A model generated the notes under the pieces. That model was not told the origin of the DNA. It saw nothing but the letters and a program-made list of their open reading frames with translations, and did no database searches. Source: Lachnoclostridium sp. An76 (lineage in GTDB: Bacteria; Bacillota; Clostridia; Lachnospirales; Lachnospiraceae). From it: a DNA stretch of 64,000 nt. A program made the position numbers and the translations under genes. The stretch lies in NCBI RefSeq assembly GCF_002161355.1, contig NZ_NFHL01000003.1, positions 310,001 through 374,000 on the forward strand, read 5' to 3'. Of the stretch, positions 17,351 through 26,916 are shown one piece after another (the first letter of the stretch is position 1; every line of letters begins with the position of its first letter).

Positions 17351-18352
17351 ATGTTAGAAGGATTGGCGGGGGATCCCCGTGTCATCGCGTATCTGATGGC
17401 AGGGATCGGAGTGCTGGGGATCCTGGCGAAGATCATCAACCAGCTGACTTTGTACAGGCTGGTAAGGGCAGCGGGAAATATGCCGAAGAGTACACACCGA
17501 CTGATAAAGCTTGTGCGGGCGAAATATGAACATGCGTGCATGATCCATGATTCTGTGGAAAATATCGATGCCTTTGTGGAAAAATACATATATGAATACA
17601 GAGGCTTTTTATTCCGCATCCATACGTGGAGACAGATTGAAATCTTAACCGTGTGGTTTGCGGGGATACTCGCGGCGCTGGGAGCGTCGGTCAACTACCT
17701 TTCTCTCGGTCTTACGGAGACTGTTTACCAATATATTGCGGCCGGTATCGCGGAGATGGTGCTTCTTTCAGTTATCATGAGGCTGTCTGACGAACCGTAT
17801 AAGATCAATGCGGTCAGGATGTACATGGTGGATTACCTGGAAAATATCTGTGCGGTCCGCCTGCGGAAGCAGACTCAGAGGGAGCGGGAATCCATCGATG
17901 TGATCTCAGCGGAAAACGGGGGCAAAGGAGCGGCACAGGCTGTGACAGAAGCAAGGGGACAGGAGAAAGGAGCAGGAAAAAAAGCACGGGCAGCTGTCAG
18001 ACAGAATGACCAGACCGGGCCGCAGCAGGCTGGATCTCAGCAGGCTGGACTGCAGCAGCCCGGTTCCCAGCAGCCCGGACCACAGCAGATTGGTCTTCAG
18101 CAGTCCGGAGCGCAGCAGAACAGACAGGAAGCGCTGTATTCCGCTCCGGGGGCAGAAAGGACAGGACCAGCTGTACAGGAATCCCGGGAGGAGCGGCTCC
18201 CCATTAATATCGAGGGAGAGCCGAGGACGGCTGAGAGAGGAGAGGCCGCCCGGCAGGCACTGCGCAGTGCCGCAGAGAACAGTCCTGACGGTGAGAGGAC
18301 TGCGCTGAGGGAGGAGGCGATCCGGCAGATATTGGAAGAATTCCTTGCTTAG
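17351..18352 (+). CDS. Membrane protein with a Q-Q-x-G repeat linker
   Basis: A 333-residue protein of no family I recognise. There is an N-terminal helix (about 10-27), a soluble part, then two helices (about 97-115 and 123-142). The cytoplasmic C-terminal half is hydrophilic and low in complexity. Residues near 219-255 are seven repeats of a five-residue unit with QQ and G (QQAGS, QQAGL, QQPGS and so on), encoded by 15-bp units around 18022-18120. An acidic helical tail ends the protein. Strong AGGAGGG site 8 nt before the ATG. Function unknown. Confidence 0.75.
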   Translation: MLEGLAGDPRVIAYLMAGIGVLGILAKIINQLTLYRLVRAAGNMPKSTHRLIKLVRAKYEHACMIHDSVENIDAFVEKYIYEYRGFLFRIHTWRQIEILTVWFAGILAALGASVNYLSLGLTETVYQYIAAGIAEMVLLSVIMRLSDEPYKINAVRMYMVDYLENICAVRLRKQTQRERESIDVISAENGGKGAAQAVTEARGQEKGAGKKARAAVRQNDQTGPQQAGSQQAGLQQPGSQQPGPQQIGLQQSGAQQNRQEALYSAPGAERTGPAVQESREERLPINIEGEPRTAERGEAARQALRSAAENSPDGERTALREEAIRQILEEFLA

Positions 18353-18391
18353 GCAGATCTTGGGCGGAGTCGGGAAACCCTTTCGTCCTAC

Positions 18392-18420
18392 TTGAATAAG
18401 GAAAACAGATTTGATAGAAT
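18392..18420 (+). promoter_or_regulatory. Promoter of pgi
   Basis: TTGAAT (18392-18397), 17-nt spacer, TAGAAT (18415-18420). Located 92 nt before the pgi start, in the gap after the Q-repeat membrane protein gene. Confidence 0.6.
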
Positions 18421-18511
18421 ATCCCTAGAGTATCGGAGACAGCCGGGGCACCGGCGCCGGGCTTCAAATGATGACAGTGATATCAGAAGATATCGGAGAG
18501 GAAGGATAACG

Positions 18512-19858
18512 ATGAGCAAAGTAACATTTGACTATTCAAAAGCATGTGGTTTCATTAAGGAGCATGAGATGCAGTATATGAGCGAGCTTGCGGCTCAGGC
18601 GAAAGACAAGCTGCTGGCAAGGACCGGAGCGGGGAATGATTTCCTTGGATGGATCGACCTTCCGGTGGATTATGACAAAGAGGAGTTCGCGCGGATCAAG
18701 AAAGCGGCTGAGAAGATCCGTCAGGATTCGGAAGTCCTGCTCGTGATCGGTATCGGCGGATCTTATCTGGGGGCAAGGGCTGCGATCGAGTTCCTCGGAC
18801 ACTCTTTTGCAAATGTGGTTTCAAAGGACGTACGCAAGGCTCCGGAGATCTATTATGTAGGGAACAGCATCAGCAGTACTTATATCAAAGACCTGATGGA
18901 CGTTGTGGGAGACCGTGATTTCTCCATTAACATGATCTCGAAATCAGGGACGACCACAGAGCCGGCGATCGCCTTCCGTGTATTCAAAGAGCTGTTGGAG
19001 AAGAAGTACGGCAAGGAGGAAGCGGCGAAGAGGATCTATGCTACAACGGACAAGGCAAAGGGAGCGCTTAAGAACCTGGCGACAGAGGAAGGATACGAGA
19101 CATTCGTAGTGCCGGACGATGTGGGCGGACGCTTCTCAGTCCTGACTGCGGTAGGCCTGCTCCCGATCGCTGTGAGCGGCGCTGATATCGACAAGCTGAT
19201 GGAAGGCGCGGCAGCGGGAAGGAAGGCTGCGCTGGAAAATGATTTCGCGGACAATGACGCGATGCAGTACGCGGCGATCCGCAATATCCTTCTCCGCAAG
19301 GGCAAGACAGTGGAAGTGCTGGCGAACTATGAGCCGAGCCTCCACTATGTATCCGAGTGGTGGAAACAGCTCTACGGCGAGAGCGAGGGCAAGGACCAGA
19401 AGGGGATCTTCCCGGCATCTGTAGACCTGACCACAGACCTGCATTCCATGGGTCAGTTCATCCAGGACGGAAACAGGATCCTGTTCGAGACTGTTCTTAA
19501 TGTAGAAAAGTCCAGGGAAGAGATCGTGATCAATGAAGAGCCGGTAGATCTGGACGGACTGAATTATCTTGCAGGAAAGAACGTAGACTTTATCAACAAG
19601 AGCGCTATGAACGGGACGATCCTTGCGCATACGGACGGAAATGTCCCGAACCTGATGGTGAAGATCCCGGAGCAGAATGAGTTCTACCTGGGCGAGCTGT
19701 TCTATTTCTTCGAGTTCGCATGCGGCGTGAGCGGATACTTACTCGGCGTTAATCCGTTCAACCAGCCGGGGGTTGAGAGCTATAAGAGAAATATGTTCGC
19801 TCTGCTCGGAAAACCGGGATATGAGGAGGAGAGAGAAGAGCTTCTCAAGAGACTGTAA
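18512..19858 (+). CDS. pgi: Glucose-6-phosphate isomerase
   Basis: A 448-residue enzyme interconverting glucose-6-P and fructose-6-P. Visible motifs are [32 protein letters not shown] (phosphate binding), [15 protein letters not shown], and the two family signatures around HTDGNVPN and [12 protein letters not shown]. Length fits the short bacterial class. I take ATG 18512, behind GGAAGGATAACG, rather than an upstream in-frame codon because homologues begin with this M-S-K-V-x-F-D-Y pattern. GC-rich codon use marks it as highly expressed. Confidence 0.97.
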   Translation: MSKVTFDYSKACGFIKEHEMQYMSELAAQAKDKLLARTGAGNDFLGWIDLPVDYDKEEFARIKKAAEKIRQDSEVLLVIGIGGSYLGARAAIEFLGHSFANVVSKDVRKAPEIYYVGNSISSTYIKDLMDVVGDRDFSINMISKSGTTTEPAIAFRVFKELLEKKYGKEEAAKRIYATTDKAKGALKNLATEEGYETFVVPDDVGGRFSVLTAVGLLPIAVSGADIDKLMEGAAAGRKAALENDFADNDAMQYAAIRNILLRKGKTVEVLANYEPSLHYVSEWWKQLYGESEGKDQKGIFPASVDLTTDLHSMGQFIQDGNRILFETVLNVEKSREEIVINEEPVDLDGLNYLAGKNVDFINKSAMNGTILAHTDGNVPNLMVKIPEQNEFYLGELFYFFEFACGVSGYLLGVNPFNQPGVESYKRNMFALLGKPGYEEEREELLKRL

Positions 19859-19909
19859 GCAGTCCGGGCATACGTTTGGAATGACATGCAGCCTCTGTCA
19901 TGAAATTCC

Positions 19910-19938
19910 TTGTTCAGTTTTGATAAATGGGGTATAAT
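19910..19938 (+). promoter_or_regulatory. Promoter of the 6-phosphofructokinase gene
   Basis: TTGTTC (19910-19915), 17-nt spacer, perfect TATAAT (19933-19938). The predicted start of transcription is near 19945, leaving a leader of about 95 nt. Confidence 0.72.
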
Positions 19939-19973
19939 AATAAGCAGTCGGAAAGGACCGGCTGCTTATTATT
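19936..19973 (+). terminator. Hairpin with T-rich tail in the pfk leader (attenuator-like)
   Basis: AATAATAAGCAG (19936-19947) pairs perfectly with CTGCTTATTATT (19962-19973). Inside, CGG pairs with CCG around the loop AAAGGA, and TT follows. Within a transcript starting near 19945, the eight-pair GCAGUCGG/CCGGCUGC core followed by UUAUUAUUUU still looks like a terminator right at the 5' end of the pfk message. It could also end readthrough from pgi. Confidence 0.6.
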
Positions 19974-20039
19974 TTCCGCAGGAGAAAAACGGGATATCAA
20001 GCATGTGCCGGCCGGAAGGATAAAGGAGGAAGTGTTACT

Positions 20040-21116
20040 ATGTTAAGAATCGGAATGTTGACAAGCGGCGGAGACTGTCAGGCACTGAATGCGGCGATGC
20101 GCGGCGTGGTAAAGGGGATCTGTTCGAAGCGCAGCGACGTAGAGATCTATGGATTCAAGGACGGGTATAAAGGCCTGATCTATGCGGATTTCAGTATGCT
20201 CACTTCAAGGGACTTCTCAGGGATCCTGACAAGGGGAGGCACGATCCTCGGTACATCCAGGCAGCCGTTTAAGCTGATGCGTGTGCCGGACAAAGACGGG
20301 CTTGACAAGGTGGAGGCTATGAAGCATACATACCATAAGCTCAACCTGAACTGCCTGGTGATCCTCGGGGGCAACGGGACGCATAAGACGGCGAACATGT
20401 TAAGAGAAGAAGGGCTTAATGTGATCACACTTCCGAAGACCATTGACAATGACCTCTGGGGAACAGAGATGACGTTCGGATTCCAGAGCGCGGTGGATAT
20501 CGCGACAGATACCATTGACAGGATCCACACGACAGCGACATCCCACAGCCGCGTATTTATTATAGAAGTAATGGGGCATAAGGTGGGACATGTCACACTG
20601 CACGCGGGTATCGCCGGCGGCGCGGACATTATCCTTCTTCCGGAGATCCCGTATGATATCAAGTCCATTGCAAAAGTGATCGACGGACGGTCAAAGGCAG
20701 GGAAGGCGTTCACCATCCTCGCTGTGGCTGAGGGAGCAATCTCCAAAGAGGACGCGAAGTTAAAGAAAAAAGAATACAAGGAGAAGCTGGCGAAGAGAAA
20801 ATATCCGTCTATCGCTTATGAGCTGGCGGAGCAGATCCAGAAGGAGACGGACAAGGAAGTGCGTATCACAGTGCCGGGGCATACCCAGAGAGGCGGGGAG
20901 CCGTGCGCGTATGACAGGGTGATCGCTACGAGAGTCGGGGCAAAGGCGGCCCAGCTGATCCTGGAAGGCAAGTACGGGTACATGGTCGGCCTGAAAGGCG
21001 GGGAGACCGTGAAGGTGCCGCTGGAAGAAGTGGCGGGTAAGCTGAAATATGTTGACCCGAACTGCAGCCTGATCAAAGAGGCGCGCATGATCGGCATCAG
21101 CTTTGGCGACGAGTAA
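20040..21116 (+). CDS. 6-phosphofructokinase (PfkA family)
   Basis: A 358-residue enzyme phosphorylating fructose-6-P. Family motifs are LTSGGDCQALNAAMRG at the N-terminus, ILGGNGTHKTA, TLPKTIDNDLWGT with the catalytic Asp, and EVMGHKVGH. The nucleotide/PPi-discriminating positions are mixed: Gly after GGN as in ATP enzymes, Lys in PKTIDND as in the PPi-type lineage, and Asn where ATP enzymes have Asp. The phosphoryl donor is therefore not certain. A GGAGGAAG site precedes ATG 20040. It is next to pgi, forming a short glycolytic pair with separate promoters. Confidence 0.93.
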   Translation: MLRIGMLTSGGDCQALNAAMRGVVKGICSKRSDVEIYGFKDGYKGLIYADFSMLTSRDFSGILTRGGTILGTSRQPFKLMRVPDKDGLDKVEAMKHTYHKLNLNCLVILGGNGTHKTANMLREEGLNVITLPKTIDNDLWGTEMTFGFQSAVDIATDTIDRIHTTATSHSRVFIIEVMGHKVGHVTLHAGIAGGADIILLPEIPYDIKSIAKVIDGRSKAGKAFTILAVAEGAISKEDAKLKKKEYKEKLAKRKYPSIAYELAEQIQKETDKEVRITVPGHTQRGGEPCAYDRVIATRVGAKAAQLILEGKYGYMVGLKGGETVKVPLEEVAGKLKYVDPNCSLIKEARMIGISFGDE

Positions 21117-21182
21117 ACGGAGACTGTTTTAAAACCAGGAAACTGTAAGCTGGAGAAGGCAGGAAATACAGGGCAGAGGGAG

Positions 21183-21297
21183 GCGCAGGGATCAGATCCC
21201 TGCGCGGTCTGTTGTCTGAGGTAAATTGTCTGCGGAAAATTGTCTGTGGTAAAACGTCTGCAAAAAATTATCTGCAGAAGATTGCCTGCGGAAAAAC
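21183..21297 (+). repeat. Hairpin plus six degenerate 14-bp tandem repeats before dnaX
   Basis: GCGCAGGGATC / GATCCCTGCGC (21183-21205) forms a strong stem. Just after it come six direct repeats with consensus TTGTCTGCGGAAAA: 21212-21225, 21226-21239, 21240-21254, 21255-21267, 21268-21281 and 21282-21297. They lie in the 234-nt gap upstream of dnaX. No further element is clear in this gap apart from the AGAGGTG ribosome site of dnaX. Confidence 0.7.
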
Positions 21298-21350
21298 TAA
21301 ATTAATACGGTATTAAGTAGAGAAATCATAGAGAACAAGAGGTGTAACAC

Positions 21351-22970
21351 ATGTCGTATACGGCACTTTACAGAAAGTTCCGCCCTTCGGAGTTTGGGGA
21401 TGTGAAGGGGCAGGATCATATTATCACAACATTGCAGAATCAGATCAAAGCGAACCGTATCGGGCATGCGTATCTTTTCTGCGGGACGAGGGGAACCGGA
21501 AAGACGACCGTGGCAAAGATTTTTGCAAAGGCGGTCAACTGTGAGCATCCGGTGGACGGCAGCCCGTGCGGCGAGTGTGAGATGTGCAGGTCCATCGCGG
21601 CGGGCACGTCGATGAATGTGATCGAGATCGATGCGGCGTCCAATAACGGTGTGGACAATATCCGTGAGATCCGGGAGGAGGTTGCCTACCGTCCGACAGA
21701 GGGACGGTACAAAGTATACATTATAGATGAAGTGCATATGCTCTCCATAGGAGCCTTCAATGCGCTCCTCAAGACATTAGAGGAGCCGCCGGAGTACGTG
21801 ATCTTTATCCTGGCGACCACAGAGGTGCACAAGATCCCGATCACCATCCTGTCCCGGTGCCAGCACTATGATTTCCGGCGGATCAGTATAGAGACGATCA
21901 CAGACCGGATGCGGGAACTTATGGATACGGAGCATGTTGAGGTGGAGGAGAAGGCGCTGAGGTATATCGCAAAGGCGGCCGACGGGTCTATGCGTGACGC
22001 CCTGAGCCTCCTGGACCAGTGCATTGCTTTTTACCTTGGGCAGAAGCTGACCTATGACAATGTGCTGGAAGTGCTGGGAGCGGTGGATACGGATGTGTTC
22101 AGCCAGCTTCTGCGCAAAGTGATAGACCGGGATGTGTCCGGCGTGCTGGATGTGGTGGAGGACCTTGTGATGCAGGGCAGGGAGCTGAGCCAGCTTGCGG
22201 CGGATTTTACATGGTATCTCAGGAACTTGCTTCTGGTAAAAACTTCTGATAATATAGAGGATGTTCTGGATGTATCGACAGAAAATCTGATGCAGCTTAA
22301 GGAAGAGGCGCAGATGGTGGAGCCGGATATGCTGTTCCGTTATATCCGCATTTTCTCCGAACTGTCAGGGCAGTTGAAGTATGCGACCCAGAAGAGGGTC
22401 ATGCTGGAGGTGGCGCTGATCAAGCTGTGCACGCCTGCCATGGAGCCGGATCAGGATACTCTCCTCGAGCGGATCCGTGCTGTGGAGGAAAAAGTCGAGA
22501 AAGGGATAGAAGCCGCAGCGGATATGAAGGACCGGATTGTCTATGTCAATGGCGATGGCATTCCCGGAGGCGGGGAAAGTTTTCCGGGAGGAACTGCCGG
22601 AGGATATGGCAGCAGGAATAGCGGACCGAAGCCGGAGCTTCCGAACGCCATACCAGAGGACGTGCAGGAAGTCGTGAAGAATTTCCGCTCCATCGCGGAC
22701 GAAGCTTCCGGCATGGTCAGGGGTTATCTTAAAAAGGCCCGGTTAAGCCTGGGCGGGGATAACCGCCTGCTCATCGTACTGCCGGATACCCTGGCGGCGA
22801 GCGTGGTGGGCAGAGAGGATCATGTGCAGGAGCTGGAAGGGCTGATCGAGCAGAAGATCGGCAAGAAGGTGGAGATCGATGTGCGGCAGGTGGAAGAAGG
22901 CAGGCATTTTGAAGATACATTCGTGGATATAGAACAGAAGATCAATATGGAGATAACAGTGGAGGATTAA
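21351..22970 (+). CDS. dnaX: DNA polymerase III subunit gamma/tau
   Basis: Clamp-loader ATPase of 539 residues. It opens with YRKFRPSEFGDVKGQ. Walker A is GTRGTGKTT, the four-Cys zinc module is around residues 64-79 (CEHP...CGECEMC), Walker B is IIDEVHML, and sensor LSRCQHYDF carries the SRC motif. The C-terminal third is the tau-type collar and tail. No obvious slippery sequence for a gamma frameshift was noticed. It is the first gene of the conserved dnaX-ybaB-recR cluster, 2 nt before ybaB. Confidence 0.97.
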   Translation: MSYTALYRKFRPSEFGDVKGQDHIITTLQNQIKANRIGHAYLFCGTRGTGKTTVAKIFAKAVNCEHPVDGSPCGECEMCRSIAAGTSMNVIEIDAASNNGVDNIREIREEVAYRPTEGRYKVYIIDEVHMLSIGAFNALLKTLEEPPEYVIFILATTEVHKIPITILSRCQHYDFRRISIETITDRMRELMDTEHVEVEEKALRYIAKAADGSMRDALSLLDQCIAFYLGQKLTYDNVLEVLGAVDTDVFSQLLRKVIDRDVSGVLDVVEDLVMQGRELSQLAADFTWYLRNLLLVKTSDNIEDVLDVSTENLMQLKEEAQMVEPDMLFRYIRIFSELSGQLKYATQKRVMLEVALIKLCTPAMEPDQDTLLERIRAVEEKVEKGIEAAADMKDRIVYVNGDGIPGGGESFPGGTAGGYGSRNSGPKPELPNAIPEDVQEVVKNFRSIADEASGMVRGYLKKARLSLGGDNRLLIVLPDTLAASVVGREDHVQELEGLIEQKIGKKVEIDVRQVEEGRHFEDTFVDIEQKINMEITVED

Positions 22971-22972
22971 AT

Positions 22973-23326
22973 ATGGCAAAGAGAGGTGGATTCCCGGGCG
23001 GCGGAATGCCGGGGAACATGGCAAACCTGATGAAACAGGCGCAGAGGATGCAGCGCCAGATGGAAGAGCAGCAGAAAGAGCTGGAGGCGAAAGAATTTAC
23101 TGCGGCAGCCGGGGGCGGCGCAGTCGAGGTAACTGTATCCGGCAAGAGAGAAGTCCTGAAAGTGAAGCTGGCTGAAGAAGTCGTTGATCCTGAGGACATC
23201 GAGATGCTGGAAGACCTGATCGTGGCGGCGACCAATGAGGCGATCCGCAAGGTAGATGAGGAGACAGGGGCAGCGATGTCAAAGCTGACAGGAGGGCTCG
23301 GCGGGGGAATGCCGGGAATGTTCTGA
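22973..23326 (+). CDS. YbaB/EbfC nucleoid-associated protein
   Basis: A 117-residue DNA-binding protein. Gly/Met-rich N-terminus, [20 protein letters not shown] helix, the [21 protein letters not shown]-like central strand region and [14 protein letters not shown] helix. It binds DNA as a tweezer-shaped dimer. The position between dnaX and recR is the classical bacterial arrangement. Confidence 0.95.
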   Translation: MAKRGGFPGGGMPGNMANLMKQAQRMQRQMEEQQKELEAKEFTAAAGGGAVEVTVSGKREVLKVKLAEEVVDPEDIEMLEDLIVAATNEAIRKVDEETGAAMSKLTGGLGGGMPGMF

Positions 23327-23339
23327 CAATTTTCGTAAA

Positions 23340-23455
23340 AGGGGTCAGACCCCTGTTAACAGGGGTCTGACCCCTTCGGGAAACAAATTCGCGATATTTC
23401 GAAATTCTAAAACAAAAGGGGCTATCAGATGTCAGTTGTCTGACAGACCCCTTTC
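23340..23455. repeat. REP-like palindromes (GGGGTCAGACCCC) upstream of recR
   Basis: A perfect palindrome centred on GTTAAC runs from 23340 to 23375 and contains GGGGTCAGACCCC and GGGGTCTGACCCC. A second, imperfect copy (AAAGGGGCTATCAGAT ... CTGACAGACCCCTTT) lies at about 23416-23455. The same 13-mer flanks the REP-associated transposase at 26.9-27.7 kb. Confidence 0.85.
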
Positions 23456-23486
23456 AATTTGTGTTTTGCGACAGAGGTGTAACAGG

Positions 23487-24083
23487 ATGGATTATTACAG
23501 TAACCAGATCAGCCGGCTGATCGAGGAATTTTCGCGCCTGCCGGGAATCGGGAGCAAATCCGCTCAGCGTCTTGCCTTTCATATTATCAATATGCCGGTG
23601 GACCAGGTGGAAGGGTTGGCGCAGGCCATTGTGGATGCAAGGAAGAATGTCCGTTATTGTAAAGTGTGCTGCACTCTGACGGACAGAGATATCTGTCCGA
23701 TCTGCAGTAACCCGGACAGGGATAAGAAGACCATCATGGTTGTAGAGACGCCGAGGGATCTTGCAGCATATGAGAAGACGGGGAAATATAATGGTGTGTA
23801 CCATGTGCTCCACGGCGCAATCTCCCCGATGCTGGGCATCGGGCCGGGGGATATCCGGCTCAAAGAGCTTATGGAGCGCCTTCAGGGGGATGTGGATGAG
23901 GTGATCATTGCGACAAACTCCAGCCTGGAAGGGGAGACGACTGCAATGTATATCAGCAAGCTCATCAAGCCCGCGGGGATCAAAGTCAGCAGGATCGCCA
24001 GTGGAGTCCCGGTGGGAGGAGACCTGGAATACATTGACGAGGTCACGCTCCTCCGCGCGCTGGAAGGGCGCACAGAGCTCTGA
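23487..24083 (+). CDS. recR: Recombination mediator RecR
   Basis: A 198-residue protein acting with RecF/RecO to load RecA on gapped DNA. Helix-hairpin-helix ([17 protein letters not shown]), a four-Cys zinc finger (CKVCCTL...CPICS) and a Toprim domain ([29 protein letters not shown]) are all visible. ATG 23487 gives the standard N-terminus [11 protein letters not shown]; upstream in-frame codons would extend into the REP region. Confidence 0.97.
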   Translation: MDYYSNQISRLIEEFSRLPGIGSKSAQRLAFHIINMPVDQVEGLAQAIVDARKNVRYCKVCCTLTDRDICPICSNPDRDKKTIMVVETPRDLAAYEKTGKYNGVYHVLHGAISPMLGIGPGDIRLKELMERLQGDVDEVIIATNSSLEGETTAMYISKLIKPAGIKVSRIASGVPVGGDLEYIDEVTLLRALEGRTEL

Positions 24084-24172
24084 TCCGGATAAAAAAGGTA
24101 AAACAGAGCGTAAAAAGCAGGATTGTATGCAAAGAAAAACAGTGAGATCTGTAAGGATCGCAGGATCAGTGG

Positions 24173-24201
24173 TTGACCTGCGTTTTATTAATGGCTATAA
24201 T
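24173..24201 (+). promoter_or_regulatory. Promoter of the fsa-transketolase operon
   Basis: TTGACC (24173-24178), 17-nt spacer, TATAAT (24196-24201); 43 nt before the aldolase start. Nearly consensus for the housekeeping sigma factor, which fits strongly expressed central metabolism genes. Confidence 0.8.
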
Positions 24202-24244
24202 CAAGACTGGAATACGAGGCTGATTTATCAGGAGGTGGCTTGAA

Positions 24245-24898
24245 ATGAGATTTTTTATTGACACTGCAAACGTAGATGATATCAGAAAAGCGAACGACAT
24301 GGGAGTGATCTGCGGAGTGACCACCAATCCATCGCTCATCGCAAAAGAAGGACGCCGGTTTGAGGATGTGATCGCTGAGATCGCGTCCATCGTGGATGGT
24401 CCCATCAGCGGTGAGGTAAAAGCCACGACCACGGACGCAGAAGGGATGATACGGGAAGGGCGTGAGATCGCGAAGCTCCACCCGAATATGGTAGTTAAGA
24501 TCCCGATGACCGTGGAAGGCCTTAAGGCGGTAAAGGTGCTTACAGCCGAGGGGATCAAAACAAATGTCACACTGATCTTCACGGCGAACCAGGCGCTTCT
24601 TGCGGCGAGGGCCGGAGCCACATATGTTTCCCCGTTCCTGGGAAGACTGGATGATATTTCTGTGAGAGGCGTGGAGCTGGTGGAAGAGATCGCGGAGATC
24701 TTCGCTGTGGCGGGGATCGAGACAGAGATCATCGCAGCCAGTGTGCGCAATCCCATGCACATCACAGACTGCGCTCTTGCAGGAGCGGACATTGCCACAG
24801 TGCCGTACAAGGTGCTGGAGCAGATGACGCACCATCCACTGACAGATGCAGGCATCAGAAAATTCCAGGAAGATTACAGAGCAGTATTTGGAGAGTAA
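24245..24898 (+). CDS. fsa: Fructose-6-phosphate aldolase / transaldolase-like (FSA type)
   Basis: A 217-residue short transaldolase. Motifs [44 protein letters not shown] (with the Schiff-base Lys) and [23 protein letters not shown] are intact. Members of this subgroup act either as fructose-6-P aldolases or as true transaldolases. The adjoining transketolase pair favours a transaldolase job in the non-oxidative pentose phosphate pathway. AGGAGG lies 8 nt before the ATG. Confidence 0.93.
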   Translation: MRFFIDTANVDDIRKANDMGVICGVTTNPSLIAKEGRRFEDVIAEIASIVDGPISGEVKATTTDAEGMIREGREIAKLHPNMVVKIPMTVEGLKAVKVLTAEGIKTNVTLIFTANQALLAARAGATYVSPFLGRLDDISVRGVELVEEIAEIFAVAGIETEIIAASVRNPMHITDCALAGADIATVPYKVLEQMTHHPLTDAGIRKFQEDYRAVFGE

Positions 24899-24946
24899 CT
24901 GCACCCTTTGAACTAAGGATTGAGAATATTAAGAAAAGGAGATACT

Positions 24947-25783
24947 ATGGACAAATTAAAGCTGATGAAGATTACCAATGAGGTCCGTAAGGATATCGTG
25001 ACTGCGGTTCACAGTGCGAAGGCCGGACATCCGGGCGGTTCACTGTCAGCGGCGGAAATCCTTACTTACCTGTATTTTGAGGAGATGGATATCGATCCGA
25101 AGGATCCAGGCAGGGAAGACAGAGACAGATTTGTGCTGTCCAAGGGACATACAGCCCCGGCACTCTACTCTGTTCTCGCAGAGCGGGGGTATTTCCCGAA
25201 GGAGGATCTTGTGACACTCCGCCATACAGGTTCCTATCTCCAGGGACACCCGGATATGAAACAGATCCCGGGCGTGGACATGTCTTCAGGTTCGCTTGGC
25301 CAGGGTATTTCCGCAGCAGTGGGTATGGCAATCGCAGCAAAGCTTTCCGGCGCGTCTTACCGTGTCTATACGATGCTCGGAGACGGAGAGATCCAGGAGG
25401 GACAGGTCTGGGAAGCTTCCATGCTTGCCGCACACCGCAGACTGGACAATCTGGTCGTGATCGTGGACAACAATAATCTTCAGATCGACGGCGAGATCGA
25501 CAAGGTGAATTCCCCGTACCCAATTGATAAAAAATTCGAGGCATTTAATTTCCATGTGATCAATATTGATGGAAATGATTTTGATCAGATCGAGTCAGCG
25601 TTCAAAGAGGCGAGAGCCGTCAAGGGGCAGCCTACGGCGATCATCGCCAAAACGCTGAAAGGAAAGGGTGTTTCCTTCATGGAAAACGCAGCGTCATGGC
25701 ACGGAAAGGCCCCGAATGATGAGGAGTATAAGATCGCAATGGCAGATCTGGAAAAGGCAGGTGAAGCGTTATGTCAGATGTAA
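24947..25783 (+). CDS. Transketolase, N-terminal (TPP-binding) subunit
   Basis: A 278-residue half-transketolase. HSAKAGHPGGSLSAAEIL, LSKGHTAPALYS and the thiamine diphosphate motif LGDGEIQEGQVWEA ... NNNLQ are present, ending with WHGKAPN. It needs the following gene to supply the pyrimidine-binding and C-terminal domains. Start at ATG 24947 after AAAAGGAG. The end overlaps the next gene by 13 nt, matching 1:1 subunit production. Confidence 0.95.
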   Translation: MDKLKLMKITNEVRKDIVTAVHSAKAGHPGGSLSAAEILTYLYFEEMDIDPKDPGREDRDRFVLSKGHTAPALYSVLAERGYFPKEDLVTLRHTGSYLQGHPDMKQIPGVDMSSGSLGQGISAAVGMAIAAKLSGASYRVYTMLGDGEIQEGQVWEASMLAAHRRLDNLVVIVDNNNLQIDGEIDKVNSPYPIDKKFEAFNFHVINIDGNDFDQIESAFKEARAVKGQPTAIIAKTLKGKGVSFMENAASWHGKAPNDEEYKIAMADLEKAGEALCQM

Positions 25784-26718
25784 AGAAAATCGCAACAAGA
25801 GACAGTTATGGTGATGAGCTGATCGCGCTCGGAAAAGAGCACGAGGATATCGTAGTGCTGGACGCGGATCTTGCGGAAGCGACCAGATCTGGCAAGTTTG
25901 CCGAAGTGTTCCCGGAACGTTTCATCGACTGCGGGATCGCGGAGGCGAACATGATGGGAGTCGCGGCAGGACTTGCAGCAGCGGGAAAGGTGCCGTTCGC
26001 AAGTTCATTCGCAATGTTCGCAGCAGGCAGGGCTTACGAGCAGGTAAGGAACTCCATTGGTTACCCCCATCTGAATGTAAAGATCGGCGCTTCCCATGCC
26101 GGGATCTCAGTGGGTGAGGACGGAGCGACCCACCAGTGTAACGAGGATATCGCCCTGATGCGCTCGATACCGGGTATGGTAGTGATCAATCCGTCTGATT
26201 ATATAGAAGGAAGAGCAGCGGTGAGGGCTGCTTATGAGTACGATGGTCCGGTTTACTTAAGATTCGGCAGACTGGCAGTGCCGGTGATCAATGACAGACC
26301 GGATTATAAATTTGAGATGGGAAAAGGCGTTGTATTAAGAGAGGGAAAAGACGTGGCGATCATTGCCACAGGTCTCCCGGTGAACAACTGCCTGGAGGCA
26401 GCTGAAATGCTTGCCGAAGACGGTATCGACGCAAAGGTCGTCAATATCCATACGATCAAACCGCTGGATGAAGAGCTTGTGGCAGCAGCGGCAAGAGAGA
26501 CAGGAAAAGTCGTTACAGTTGAGGAACATTCCGTGATCGGAGGGCTCGGAAGCGCAGTATGCGATGCACTGTGCGAGAAGGCACCGACCAGAGTGCTAAA
26601 GATCGGGATCAACGACGTGTTCGGAGAATCAGGGCCGGCACTGGAGCTGATCGAAAAATACGGACTGGATGCAAAGAGTATATACGAAAAGGTAAAAAAA
26701 TTTGTGAACGGGGTCTGA
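25771..26718 (+). CDS. Transketolase, C-terminal subunit
   Basis: A 315-residue partner of the preceding subunit. Motifs are DSYGDELIALGKEHEDIVVLDADL, FIDCGIAEANMMGVAAGLA (with the activating Glu), GEDGATHQCNEDIALMRSIP and a C-terminal transketolase domain with VEEHSVIGGLGSAV. Together with FSA it supplies the carbon-shuffling steps between pentose and hexose phosphates. Its last codons and TGA stop lie inside a REP palindrome. Confidence 0.95.
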   Translation: MSDVKKIATRDSYGDELIALGKEHEDIVVLDADLAEATRSGKFAEVFPERFIDCGIAEANMMGVAAGLAAAGKVPFASSFAMFAAGRAYEQVRNSIGYPHLNVKIGASHAGISVGEDGATHQCNEDIALMRSIPGMVVINPSDYIEGRAAVRAAYEYDGPVYLRFGRLAVPVINDRPDYKFEMGKGVVLREGKDVAIIATGLPVNNCLEAAEMLAEDGIDAKVVNIHTIKPLDEELVAAAARETGKVVTVEEHSVIGGLGSAVCDALCEKAPTRVLKIGINDVFGESGPALELIEKYGLDAKSIYEKVKKFVNGV

Positions 26719-26728
26719 CCCCGTTCAC
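26704..26728 (+). terminator. REP palindrome acting as terminator and stop codon of the transketolase operon
   Basis: GTGAAC-GGGGTCTGACCCC-GTTCAC is a 25-nt perfect palindrome followed by a T-run (TTTTT at 26730-26733 region). The TGA in its centre is the stop codon of the transketolase C-terminal gene. It carries the same 13-mer as the other REP copies. Confidence 0.75.
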
Positions 26729-26916
26729 TTTTTAAAAAGCTAAAGTAAAAAGTCCAAACAATAATCCTGGAAATATTGTTGGTTTAATGTTATCTTATAT
26801 TTACATCTAATTTATTCTGAAGTTTCATTTAAGTGTTGAGAGGTCTTAAGAGATCACATCCGATTCGGAACATAATTCAGACGAAAAAAATTCAATATCT
26901 AACAGGAGGAATGTGT

